Part shown: positions 8,336 to 15,430 of the stretch, piece by piece
How the letters are laid out: each line of letters starts with the position of its first letter
Position numbering within the stretch: the first letter of the stretch is position 1
Assembly (NCBI GenBank): GCA_964587655.1
Contig: CAZPMT010000076.1
Span: forward strand, 1 to 26,226
DNA length: 26,226 nt
DNA from: CAZPMT01 sp964587655
GTDB lineage: Bacteria > Hydrogenedentota > Hydrogenedentia > Hydrogenedentales > SLHB01
Reading direction: 5' to 3'
Notes under the pieces: model-generated
What the model was told of the DNA's origin: nothing
Seen by the model: the letters and a program-made list of their open reading frames with translations, nothing else
Databases searched by the model: none
Program-made: the position numbers and the translations under genes

Positions 8336-10378
8336 TCATGCGTTCAGGGACTCGAATCGCTTCGCCAACGTAGCCAGGTATCCATACTCGGGCGCGGTGA
8401 GTAACGGATCCTTCTTGAGGATCTCCAGGGCGTCCCGTCGCGCCTGATCGAGCAGCCTTGAATCACGAATCAGGTCTGCGACCCGCAGATCGCTCAGGCC
8501 CGCCTGGCGCACGCCGTAAAACTCGCCGGCGCCTCTCAGCTTCAGATCTTCCTCGGCGATATCGAAGCCGCTGTTCGTTGCACACATGATCTCGATCCGC
8601 CGTTTCCCGTCGTCCGTGACCGGCGCGCCCAGTAGGAAGCAGTGCGATTGCTCCTGCCCACGTCCGACGCGGCCCCGCAATTGGTGCAGTTGCGTCAGGC
8701 CGAACTGCGGGGCGTCCTCGATGATCATCGTTGTCGCGTTCGCCACGTCGATGCCCACTTCAATCACCGTCGTGCTGAAAAGGACATCGATCTCGCCTTT
8801 CTTGAACCGGCGCATTATAGCGTCCTTTTCGTCGGGATCGAGCCGCCCGTGCATCAGCGCCGTGCGCAATCCTGAGAACGGACCGGCGGACAACTCCTCA
8901 AAGTGCGTGGTCACCGCCTTGAGGTCGCGCTTCTCTGACTCCTCGACGAGCGGACATATGAAATACGTCTGGAAGCTTTTCCCGGCCTGTTCGACGACGT
9001 ACCCGTACAGGTCCTCGACCTTGGCCGGCGTGATCCGCCGGGTCTTGACTGGAATGCGTCCCGGCGGCAACTCGTCGATGACACTGATGTCCATGCCGCC
9101 ATATACCGTGATCGCAAGCGTGCGCGGGATGGGCGTGGCCGTCATGTGGAGGATGTCGGGGCGGAGTCCCTTCTCGACCAGCGTGCTCCGCTGGCAGACA
9201 CCGAACCGGTGCTGCTCGTCGATGATCGCAAGGCCGAGGTTGCGGAACTGCGTCGACTCCTGAATGAGCGCGTGCGTGCCGACGACGACCTGCGCATCGC
9301 CGCGCGCGATACGCCGCCGCACTTCCGCCGATCCCCGCGTCGATCCGGTCAGGAGATCGATCCAAAGGCCCAGCGGCTCGAGCATCGCGCGCAAACTTAG
9401 GAAATGCTGTTCCGCGAGGACTTCCGTCGGCGCCATCAGCGCTGTCTGGTAGCCGCCGTCCGCCGCCGCCGCCGCCGCGTGCAGCGCCACGATCGTCTTT
9501 CCGCAGCCAACGTCGCCCTGCAACAGCCGCACCATGGGCCGCGGCGACGCCATATCGTCGAGGATATCCGAGACGACCCGATGCTGCGCCGGCGTCAGTT
9601 GAAACGGCAGCGAGGCGCGGAACGCTTTCAGCATCGGCCCATCGACAACGTGCCGGTTCCCTTTCTCCTCGTGAAGCCGCGCCGCGCGCGCGCTTAGCAC
9701 GCCCAACTGGATCGCAAGCAACTCCTCGTACGCGAACCTCTCCCGCGCGGTTTCCGCCTCCGCGATCTCGCTCGGAAAATGGACCGTCCGCATAGCGGCG
9801 TTGATGGGTGGAAAACCGTATCGCGCCAGCAAGTCTTCCGGAAGGGTCTCTTCGAGTTTGCCGGCAATCTGCTCGAGGATCGTCCAGATCCAGCGGCGAA
9901 GCAGCCGCTGCGTGATCTTCTCGGTCAGCCGGTAGATGGGAACGACCCGGCCCGTATGGAGCCTGTCTTCCTCGTCACCTGAGAGGATCTCGTACTCCGG
10001 GTTCTTGAGACACGACCCCTTGTACTTTCCGACGACGCCCGTAAACAGGCCGCGGGCGCCCTTCGTGAACGTATTGGCAAGGAATCCCCGGCCAAACCAG
10101 GTTGCCTGCATCTCGCCCGTGGCATCGCGCAGCGTTACCACCGCCAGCGACATGCGCCCGCGCAGCCGCACCATGCGCGAACCGGTGACCTCCGCTTCGA
10201 TCGTGGCGGTTTCCCCTTCCCTCGCTTCCGCAATGGACGTGACGTTGCGCCGGTCCTGATAGTCGCGCGGGAAATGAAACACGAGATCGCGAACGGTGCG
10301 TATGTTCAGGTTTTCAAGCAACGCCGCCCGCTTAGGCCCAATGCCGGAAACGGTCTCTACGGGAAGGTCGAGATCCAT
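8336..10378 (-). CDS. recG: ATP-dependent DNA helicase RecG
   Basis: The 680-residue superfamily 2 helicase remodels stalled replication forks and Holliday junctions. The N-terminus has the helix-hairpin-helix-like start (VSGIGPKRAALLENLNI) and the OB-fold wedge domain (about 50-135, with VTLRDATGEMQATWFG). Helicase motifs are complete: motif I GDVGCGKT (288-295), the TAxAPTE-equivalent MAPTE (315-319), motif II DEQH (387-390), motif III TATPIPRT (413-420), and motif VI QLRGRVGRG (566-574). The C-terminal RecG signature follows (DLKLRGAGEFYGVRQAG). Its length is close to E. coli RecG (693), so it is intact. AGGAT lies about 5 bases before the ATG. It sits 36 bases upstream of the isomerase gene's stop on the same strand, with no evident functional tie to its neighbours. 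Confidence 0.97.
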   Translation of the reverse strand: MDLDLPVETVSGIGPKRAALLENLNIRTVRDLVFHFPRDYQDRRNVTSIAEAREGETATIEAEVTGSRMVRLRGRMSLAVVTLRDATGEMQATWFGRGFLANTFTKGARGLFTGVVGKYKGSCLKNPEYEILSGDEEDRLHTGRVVPIYRLTEKITQRLLRRWIWTILEQIAGKLEETLPEDLLARYGFPPINAAMRTVHFPSEIAEAETARERFAYEELLAIQLGVLSARAARLHEEKGNRHVVDGPMLKAFRASLPFQLTPAQHRVVSDILDDMASPRPMVRLLQGDVGCGKTIVALHAAAAAADGGYQTALMAPTEVLAEQHFLSLRAMLEPLGLWIDLLTGSTRGSAEVRRRIARGDAQVVVGTHALIQESTQFRNLGLAIIDEQHRFGVCQRSTLVEKGLRPDILHMTATPIPRTLAITVYGGMDISVIDELPPGRIPVKTRRITPAKVEDLYGYVVEQAGKSFQTYFICPLVEESEKRDLKAVTTHFEELSAGPFSGLRTALMHGRLDPDEKDAIMRRFKKGEIDVLFSTTVIEVGIDVANATTMIIEDAPQFGLTQLHQLRGRVGRGQEQSHCFLLGAPVTDDGKRRIEIMCATNSGFDIAEEDLKLRGAGEFYGVRQAGLSDLRVADLIRDSRLLDQARRDALEILKKDPLLTAPEYGYLATLAKRFESLNA

Positions 10379-10414
10379 CAGATCCTATGCTGCAAGGGAA
10401 ATCGGAAAACTCTT

Positions 10415-11203
10415 TCACGCCTTTGGCTGCGGATACTTGTAGTTCCCCGTGTAAAGGTCGAATAGGGTGCGGTAGTACTTCATGAACCGTTCCGGTTCCG
10501 GGTTGTATCCGATCTCCGCGAGGCAGTATCCCTTGTAGTTGATGGCCTTGAGATTGTCGAACAACTGCTGCCACGGATATTGATAGACACCGATCTCGGT
10601 GATGTGCACCAGCGCGATCTTCTCCTTCAGGAGGTCGAAATTCGCCTGAATGCTGCCGTTCGCGTCCTGCTCTTCCGTGTTCGAGTTCCAGCACACGAGC
10701 GCGTTCGGATGATCCGCGGCATCCATTATCTTGCGGATGTACTTCGGGTTGGACGAGTTCTTGCCGTGCACCTCGAGGCGCACCTGCACGCCGATCCCCG
10801 CCGCAAACGTGGCGACCTGCCGCAGCGCCTTGCCGATCTGTTCGCACGTCTGCTCGGGCGGCACGTCGTCGCGAAGGCCGTTCGGCCTGACCTTGATCCC
10901 CGGCGAACCGACGTCCGCGGCGAGTTGCGCGTATGCGATCGCGCCTTCGATGTTCTTCTTAACATCTGCGGGGTCTTTCGAATGGAATTCATACGTCGAG
11001 CCAAGCCCCGCTATCTCGATCCCCGAATCCGCGAAGAGCTTCTTGACTCCCGCGCGCTGTTCCTTCGTCAGTTCAAGTTCAACGCCGTGCGCGTGCGTCG
11101 TCCGCAACTCCACGCCCTGTAATCCCGTTTCCTTGCAGAACTTGATCAACGCCGGGCAATCCATGTCCTTGCCCATGTTGTACGTCACCATACCGAGTTT
11201 CAT
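10415..11203 (-). CDS. Sugar phosphate isomerase/epimerase family TIM barrel (xylose-isomerase-like)
   Basis: The 262-residue cytoplasmic protein of the AP endonuclease 2 / xylose isomerase-like TIM-barrel family starts MKLGMVTYNM. Family metal-ligand positions are visible: E144 in VRLEVHG, H200 in LVHITEIG and E230 in CLAEIGYNP. The segment where homologues carry a metal-binding Asp reads CWNSN (171-175), so Asn may replace it. I chose the ATG at 11203 because GGAG lies 10 bases upstream; the longer start at 11224 adds a non-conserved leader that contains that RBS. There is no signal peptide, unlike the second TIM-barrel protein at 17230-18117. The sugar substrate cannot be deduced. Confidence 0.88.
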   Translation of the reverse strand: MKLGMVTYNMGKDMDCPALIKFCKETGLQGVELRTTHAHGVELELTKEQRAGVKKLFADSGIEIAGLGSTYEFHSKDPADVKKNIEGAIAYAQLAADVGSPGIKVRPNGLRDDVPPEQTCEQIGKALRQVATFAAGIGVQVRLEVHGKNSSNPKYIRKIMDAADHPNALVCWNSNTEEQDANGSIQANFDLLKEKIALVHITEIGVYQYPWQQLFDNLKAINYKGYCLAEIGYNPEPERFMKYYRTLFDLYTGNYKYPQPKA

Positions 11204-11257
11204 CAGAGAACAACTCCTATCCATCTCATGTATGCTTCGTCAGACCGGCACGCGATG

Positions 11258-11503
11258 TCAAGCGCACACGGTCATACGCTCGTAGAGAAACTCGGGGGCA
11301 AGATCCGCACCGTTTTCCCACACAAGCGTCTCAATCTCCGGGTCTACACGAAACCGTCTGAAAAGTTCCTTGTCCCTCAAAGGACCAAACACTTCGCCTT
11401 CAAGTTCCGGCTCCAGATCAATCTCGCCTTCGGCCCCGTCGTTGAATCGAATCCATACCGTGTAATCGTGGAGGTACTTCGCTTCACGTACATGCAAGAA
11501 CAT
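11258..11503 (-). CDS. DUF2442 domain protein
   Basis: The 81-residue protein shows the DUF2442 pattern: Y-x-V-x-I-x-F-x-D-G-A-x-G-x-I-D-L, then GPLRDKELFRRFRVD, and ending ETLVWENGADLAPEFLYE. The start ATG at 11503 has GGAG 8 bases upstream and lies only 4 bases after the stop of a DUF4160 remnant. DUF4160 and DUF2442 genes are commonly found together as a small pair that is often listed among toxin-antitoxin-like modules. The function is not established. Here the DUF4160 partner appears truncated, leaving this gene as an orphan at the end of the toxin-antitoxin island. Confidence 0.85.
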   Translation of the reverse strand: MFLHVREAKYLHDYTVWIRFNDGAEGEIDLEPELEGEVFGPLRDKELFRRFRVDPEIETLVWENGADLAPEFLYERMTVCA

Positions 11504-11507
11504 ACGC

Positions 11508-11599
11508 TCACTCCAACGGCTCAATACGTCTGAGCGCTTTCTTCTGTTCCGCCAGCTTCCAATCCTCCAGCAACTCGTTTGGGGTCAGCCCATCCTCAC
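11508..11599 (-). pseudogene. C-terminal remnant of a DUF4160 gene
   Basis: The minus-strand frame ending at a TGA (11508-11510) reads NELLEDWKLAEQKKALRRIE and then PLE. This is the characteristic C-terminus of DUF4160 proteins (ELLxDWxLA...IxPLE). No start codon or upstream DUF4160 body is present: the frame runs back into the 3' end of the PIN toxin gene, which overlaps it from 11585. It is therefore best read as a broken gene whose front was replaced by the PIN module. Its tail still sits just upstream of DUF2442, its usual partner. The assignment is from memory of the family and rests on about 28 residues. Confidence 0.55.
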
Positions 11600-12046
11600 G
11601 CCAGGAACAACTGTGATGAGGTCGGTATACCGTTCGAAGTCAACAACGTTGTAAGTGAAAAGGTGGGGAATGCCATGAACAAGCATGGTCGCAACGATGT
11701 TGGCATCGTGAACCTGTTTGCCGATCGCACGCACCGTTGCGAGGATTTCGCAGAGTCTGGAAGCGGTTTCCTCACCCTCCGGGAGGATCTTGAACATACG
11801 GCGGAACCTGAGGCAATTATCGAGGATCGATAACCATGGAACAGGTTGTCCCGGAGCAACGCACCTGGTTGCCGCTGAAATGTACTCACGCACTACTTGA
11901 GAGCTGATGCACAAGTCGACGCCGTGCTGCTTGGCGGACCTCAATCGCTCGCAGGCTTCATTGTGAAATGGAGAGTGCACATCCGTTACGTAGACCAGCA
12001 CGTTCGTGTCCACGAACCATATGTCATCAGCGTCCGTCGTCGCCAT
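11585..12046 (-). CDS. vapC: PIN-domain ribonuclease toxin (VapC-like)
   Basis: The 153-residue PIN domain protein has the acidic metal-binding residues in place: D13 in FVDTNVLVY, E54 in VVREYISA, D114 in VHDANIVATM and D136 in the TYNVVDFERY motif. The family consists of Mg-dependent ribonucleases that act as toxins, neutralised by an antitoxin encoded just upstream. The start overlaps the end of the upstream antitoxin-like gene by 20 bases, implying translational coupling. The last bases overlap the DUF4160 remnant. It is likely co-transcribed from the promoter near 12528. Confidence 0.9.
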   Translation of the reverse strand: MATTDADDIWFVDTNVLVYVTDVHSPFHNEACERLRSAKQHGVDLCISSQVVREYISAATRCVAPGQPVPWLSILDNCLRFRRMFKILPEGEETASRLCEILATVRAIGKQVHDANIVATMLVHGIPHLFTYNVVDFERYTDLITVVPGVRMG

Positions 12047-12266
12047 ACAGATCCTCGCGGCGGAACGTGCACCCCACCGGCCACCCCTCCCACGCCCAGG
12101 TTATGAGGTCATCCACGTCCCCGGACGTTCCACGCGGCCCGGCGGAATTCTCGTCCGTGATGACGATGAAGCGATGCTCCCCTGGCTCTACTTCGGGAGG
12201 AAGCTTCACTCGTATTGTTGCCTCGCGGTCCGGGCCAACAACTGAACGTGCTTCAACGGCTTTCAT
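12027..12266 (-). CDS. Antitoxin-like protein of the PIN toxin
   Basis: The 79-residue protein has a short beta-rich N-terminal part (ATIRVKLPPEVEPGEHRFIVITDE) like the small antitoxins often encoded before PIN toxins. Its C-terminal tail, CTFRREDLYGDDGR, resembles the toxin-binding tails of such antitoxins. Its ATG overlaps the stop of the upstream RHH gene (ATGA), and its end overlaps the PIN gene by 20 bases, so all three are translated as a coupled unit. The assignment rests on context plus tail similarity. Confidence 0.78.
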   Translation of the reverse strand: MKAVEARSVVGPDREATIRVKLPPEVEPGEHRFIVITDENSAGPRGTSGDVDDLITWAWEGWPVGCTFRREDLYGDDGR

Positions 12267-12466
12267 AAGTCGAATTCTCCACGCGTGACGGATTTGCGTG
12301 CATAGCCCTCTCGATGCTTGCGTTCAAGGGCAGTCTGGCCGGTCCTTCCCAGTACATCGTAAAGAACCTGCCTCGCAAGCGCAGAGCGATTCATTCCGCG
12401 CTTTCTAGCAACCGCGTCAATTCGCTGACGCAGTTGCTCGCCAAGGGTAATGTGTATCGCAGGCAT
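12263..12466 (-). CDS. Ribbon-helix-helix (CopG/Arc-type) small DNA-binding protein
   Basis: The 67-residue protein reads IHITLGEQLRQRIDAVARKR then GMNRSALARQVLYDVL, a standard RHH beta strand plus two helices, followed by an ERKHREGYARKSVTRGEFDL tail. RHH antitoxins paired with MazF- or PIN-type toxins often carry a similar 'GYxxxPVxxGEF' tail that continues past this point, so this one may be slightly shortened. I chose the ATG at 12466 with AGGGA about 8 bases upstream; the longer frame to 12547 adds a leader that crosses the promoter. It is the first gene of the island and probably represses the operon. Confidence 0.85.
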   Translation of the reverse strand: MPAIHITLGEQLRQRIDAVARKRGMNRSALARQVLYDVLGRTGQTALERKHREGYARKSVTRGEFDL

Positions 12467-12523
12467 CGGTGTTTCCCTGTCCGCTCCGCACTTGGCGGAA
12501 ACGCTATCTCGTTGCTTGCGCCA

Positions 12524-12532
12524 ACTATACCA
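12524..12532 (-). promoter_or_regulatory. Extended -10 promoter of the toxin-antitoxin island
   Basis: The minus strand reads TGGTATAGT (TGn plus a five-of-six -10 box). Transcription would begin near 12517, about 50 bases before the RHH start. There is no clear -35. It lies in the gap after the epimerase stop codon at 12551, so the island has its own promoter. Confidence 0.45.
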
Positions 12533-12550
12533 TAGACTCTTGGACACCCG

Positions 12551-13819
12551 CTATTCCCGCGCGAGGATCTTCATGAGCCGCGCTTCGCTTTGGATCATCG
12601 AGCGGACGGTGTGGTAGTTGATCTTCCAGGCGTGGGCCATGTGGTCCCAGAGACGGTTGTTGTTCTCGTCGAACAGCGGCCACCATTCGCCCACCTCGTG
12701 GTTGATCCCGACGTCCATTACGAACCGGTGGATCTTTTCGTACGCGTCGAGATATTTCTCTTCGCCGAACAGCAGGTACGCGTCGAGGAAGCCGATCAAA
12801 CACTCAGCCTGCTGCCAGAATTCCTTGTTGCGTTCGCGGGCGCGTCCGCCGTCGTGAGGGCCTTCGCAGAACATGCCGCCGCGTTCCCAATCGATGCCCC
12901 ATTTTGCCGCGTGAGCGAAGATCTTGCGAAGGCGTTCCTTGTAGTCATTGATGTCGAGGCCGAGGATGTTGATCGCGTGGATGAGGAGCCACGCGAATTC
13001 GACGTTGTGTCCGAAACCCGTGTTGTTCAACGGCCGCCCTTCGCCTTCGTCCGCATCGCGGTCGGCGCCCCATACATCCTTGAAAAGAATGGCGCGCAGC
13101 GGCGTCCAGTCCAGCGCGAACTGCGCGATCCCGGTTCCGTATTCGGGATGGATGATCCGCGTGAAGAGCAGGTTGATGATCTCGCACGTCCGTTCCTTGT
13201 GCAACGGATTCTGCGTGGCCTCGAAGAGGTTCGTGAAGGCCTCCATGAGGTGCATGTGGACGTCCATGCCCTTGCGGTCACCGCCGTACGCGCCGGGACG
13301 CTTCTTGGACCAATCCCTCTCGAGGAATTCATAATACCCGCCGTAACAGTTGTCCGCGGCGTTGGTCTGGATCGTCTCGTAGGTTTTCAGCGCCCACTCG
13401 AGACCCTGCGGCTCGCCGGACGCCATGGCATATTCCGAGAGGGCGTAGATCGCGAACGACTGGCCGTACGTAAGCTTGCTTCGGTTGACTGGGGTCCCGT
13501 CGCGCTCGACAGTCCAATACCATCCCAGGAGTTCCGGATCCCAGAAGTGGTTGATGAGGAACTCGACGCCCTGCTTTGCGCTCCGCAGGAAGTACCCATC
13601 GCCGAGGCCGGCGCGATGCGCGGAGGCCGCCGTGTAGATCATGCGCGTCTGGCAGATCAGCGTCTTGAGGGTCTCGCCGGTCGGATTGCCGTTCTTGTCC
13701 AGATACGTGAGGAAGCCGCCGTATTCGTTGTCTTCTCCGTGCGCCATCCAGAAAGGAATCAACTCTTTGAGAAGATGATGCTGCACTTCATCGAGGAGCT
13801 TCTTGCACCGGTCGCGCAT
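12551..13819 (-). CDS. N-acylglucosamine 2-epimerase / cellobiose 2-epimerase family protein
   Basis: The 422-residue (alpha/alpha)6-barrel protein of the AGE/CE superfamily interconverts a sugar and its C2 epimer by proton transfer between two catalytic histidines. Those histidines are visible as H271 (GFGHNVEFAWLL) and H403 (KINYHTVRSM). R59 (ICQTRM) and the HMHLMEAF motif (188-195) are also as expected. Family members include renin-binding protein, cellobiose 2-epimerase and mannobiose epimerase. The GHNVE and NYH motifs are closer to the disaccharide epimerases, so cellobiose- or mannobiose-type substrates are plausible but unproven. I prefer the ATG at 13819, with GAGGA 8 bases upstream; an ATG at 13834 would add five residues and overlap that RBS. 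There is no signal peptide, so it acts in the cytoplasm. Confidence 0.92.
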   Translation of the reverse strand: MRDRCKKLLDEVQHHLLKELIPFWMAHGEDNEYGGFLTYLDKNGNPTGETLKTLICQTRMIYTAASAHRAGLGDGYFLRSAKQGVEFLINHFWDPELLGWYWTVERDGTPVNRSKLTYGQSFAIYALSEYAMASGEPQGLEWALKTYETIQTNAADNCYGGYYEFLERDWSKKRPGAYGGDRKGMDVHMHLMEAFTNLFEATQNPLHKERTCEIINLLFTRIIHPEYGTGIAQFALDWTPLRAILFKDVWGADRDADEGEGRPLNNTGFGHNVEFAWLLIHAINILGLDINDYKERLRKIFAHAAKWGIDWERGGMFCEGPHDGGRARERNKEFWQQAECLIGFLDAYLLFGEEKYLDAYEKIHRFVMDVGINHEVGEWWPLFDENNNRLWDHMAHAWKINYHTVRSMIQSEARLMKILARE

Positions 13820-13861
13820 GTCACGGGTCCTCATTCATGCAATGGTTATTCCCACATTCCA

Positions 13862-13890
13862 AGTCTATCCATCCCGCCCGCCAAAGGCAA
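13862..13890 (-). promoter_or_regulatory. Possible promoter of the epimerase gene
   Basis: On the minus strand TTGCCT (13890-13885) is followed after 17 bases by TAGACT (13867-13862), four of six matches in each box. The position is right for the epimerase start at 13819. The match is moderate, so treat it as tentative. Confidence 0.3.
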
Positions 13891-13909
13891 TCCCGGGCTA
13901 TACATGGCG

Positions 13910-15430
13910 TCAATCGCCGGTCTGAGTCTTGCCCAGGACGATGTTTATGATCAACTGCAGGTCCGTCGCGGTGACGCCGCCTCCGTCGAGATCGCAGGCG
14001 TAGCGGTCTTCCAAGCCAAGGATCGTATTGATCACAAGCTGGACGTCCGCGGCGTCAACGACGCCGTCGCGGTTGACATCCGGCCGGGCCAGTTCGACAT
14101 TCACGCGCGTGGCCTCGCCAGCGCCTGCCGAAATGTTCTCAATGGTCCGCGTAACGTAGCCGGGGGCGGCATATTTCAACGCATACGTCCCCGGCAGGAG
14201 CATGCGGTGGTAGTCGCCGGCGTCGGGGTCCGTGTATACGGGATGGTCAATGCCGGCAACGCGCACCTCCGCCCAGATCGGTTCGCGCGTACTGCTGTCG
14301 ATCACAAGCCCGCGCACGCCGATGTGGCAGGCCTCGGCATAGCTCAGCATCGACTCTCTATTGTCTTCCCACAGCGACGGCAAGGCGCTTGATGGGGGAT
14401 TCTTCGTCTCCGAGAGTTCGATTGTCACCTCGTTGCATCCGGCGTAGCGGTAGTTCCAGTCCTGCATGCCGCCGCGCACCGTATACCAGGCGCTCCCATT
14501 CGTGATGCCGTCCGAGAACCGCGTGCTGTTCCACATCGGCTCGTTGTGAACGCTGTATCGCCGCGCGATGTCCTTGAAAAGATCGTCGTCCTGCGTCGGA
14601 GTCTCGACGCCCGACGGCTGTCCGTCGTCGTCATAGGGATAATTGACGACAAGATCCCCCGAATGAAAGTTCGCCGAGAGCACGAAGCTGTTCTCGAGCG
14701 TCCACTGGATAACGGCGGCCACCTCTGGCGGGCTGCCTTCGAGATCGAGCGGGGGTCCCGTAAACACGGGCTCCGTGAAGTCATCCGGATACGCGGGAAA
14801 CGACCGATTGAGGTCAAAGCCGCCGGCGTTGGACCGCGTTCCCGCTTCGAGCCCGTCGGGATTCATCAGGGGCAGGATCCATATCGCGGTCGTATCCACG
14901 AGCGTCGTGATGCGCTGATCTACCCCATATTCGGTTGTCAGCAGGTCCAGGAACCTGAGACACATCTCCGCGCCGATCGATTCATCGCCGTGCATGGCGC
15001 CGATGTATTTGAACTCCGGTTCGTCTTCCTCGATATCCGGGTTGTTCGTTACGAGCACGGCCCACAGGCCGCGGCCCTGCACGGACTCGCCAATCCTTTG
15101 CATACGGCAGATCTCGGGATGATCCGCAACGGCGCTTTGCAGGACTTGAACGATCGAATCGTAGCCGCGATATGCCTTCTCGATGATCTGCCCGACAGGG
15201 AGCGGCGCGTAACCTTCATTACGAAGCTGTTGTATCTCTTCATCCGTTGCGTAGAGGGTAACGCGATTCCCGCGGACGCCGCTCACGTCGTAGCCGCCGC
15301 TGACGATGGAATCGAGAGCGCGCGGGTCCGATACCGTCACTTCGACGACTTGGACGGACCCGACTCGAGGTCCCGCCGCGGAAGGAATCGGCGAAGCAGC
15401 CAGGACGAGGACACAAAACAGGGAGATCAT
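13910..15430 (-). CDS. Secreted M14 zinc carboxypeptidase with dockerin-like C-terminus
   Basis: The 506-residue protein has a signal peptide (SLFCVLVLAASPIPSAAG), an N-terminal prodomain-like region shared with its neighbour (about 20-75), and an M14 catalytic domain (about 85-350). Zinc ligands H147 and E150 (MHGDESIG) and H256 (NFHSGDLVVNYP) and the catalytic E338 (TIELSETK) are present, with NPDG and the substrate-binding DLNR. A transthyretin-like beta domain follows (about 370-447), as in carboxypeptidases N, E and D. The end carries two Ca-binding, dockerin-type repeats (DVNRDGVVDAADVQLVINTI and DLDGGGVTATDLQLIINIVL, 451-496). It starts at the ATG overlapping the upstream paralogue's stop (ATGA), so it is translationally coupled. 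A longer frame to 15511 would lie inside the other gene. Confidence 0.93.
   Translation of the reverse strand: MISLFCVLVLAASPIPSAAGPRVGSVQVVEVTVSDPRALDSIVSGGYDVSGVRGNRVTLYATDEEIQQLRNEGYAPLPVGQIIEKAYRGYDSIVQVLQSAVADHPEICRMQRIGESVQGRGLWAVLVTNNPDIEEDEPEFKYIGAMHGDESIGAEMCLRFLDLLTTEYGVDQRITTLVDTTAIWILPLMNPDGLEAGTRSNAGGFDLNRSFPAYPDDFTEPVFTGPPLDLEGSPPEVAAVIQWTLENSFVLSANFHSGDLVVNYPYDDDGQPSGVETPTQDDDLFKDIARRYSVHNEPMWNSTRFSDGITNGSAWYTVRGGMQDWNYRYAGCNEVTIELSETKNPPSSALPSLWEDNRESMLSYAEACHIGVRGLVIDSSTREPIWAEVRVAGIDHPVYTDPDAGDYHRMLLPGTYALKYAAPGYVTRTIENISAGAGEATRVNVELARPDVNRDGVVDAADVQLVINTILGLEDRYACDLDGGGVTATDLQLIINIVLGKTQTGD

Noticed and set aside
11246..11262. TTGACA on the minus strand near 11255-11260 as a promoter for the TIM-barrel isomerase
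   Set aside because: No -10 box lies at 16-18 bases; the nearest TA-rich hexamer is about 21 bases away.
12590..14392. 600-codon plus-strand ORF antisense to the epimerase and carboxypeptidase genes
   Set aside because: The GC-rich third positions of the minus-strand genes keep this frame open. Its protein has no recognisable domain and the opposite strand encodes clear families.
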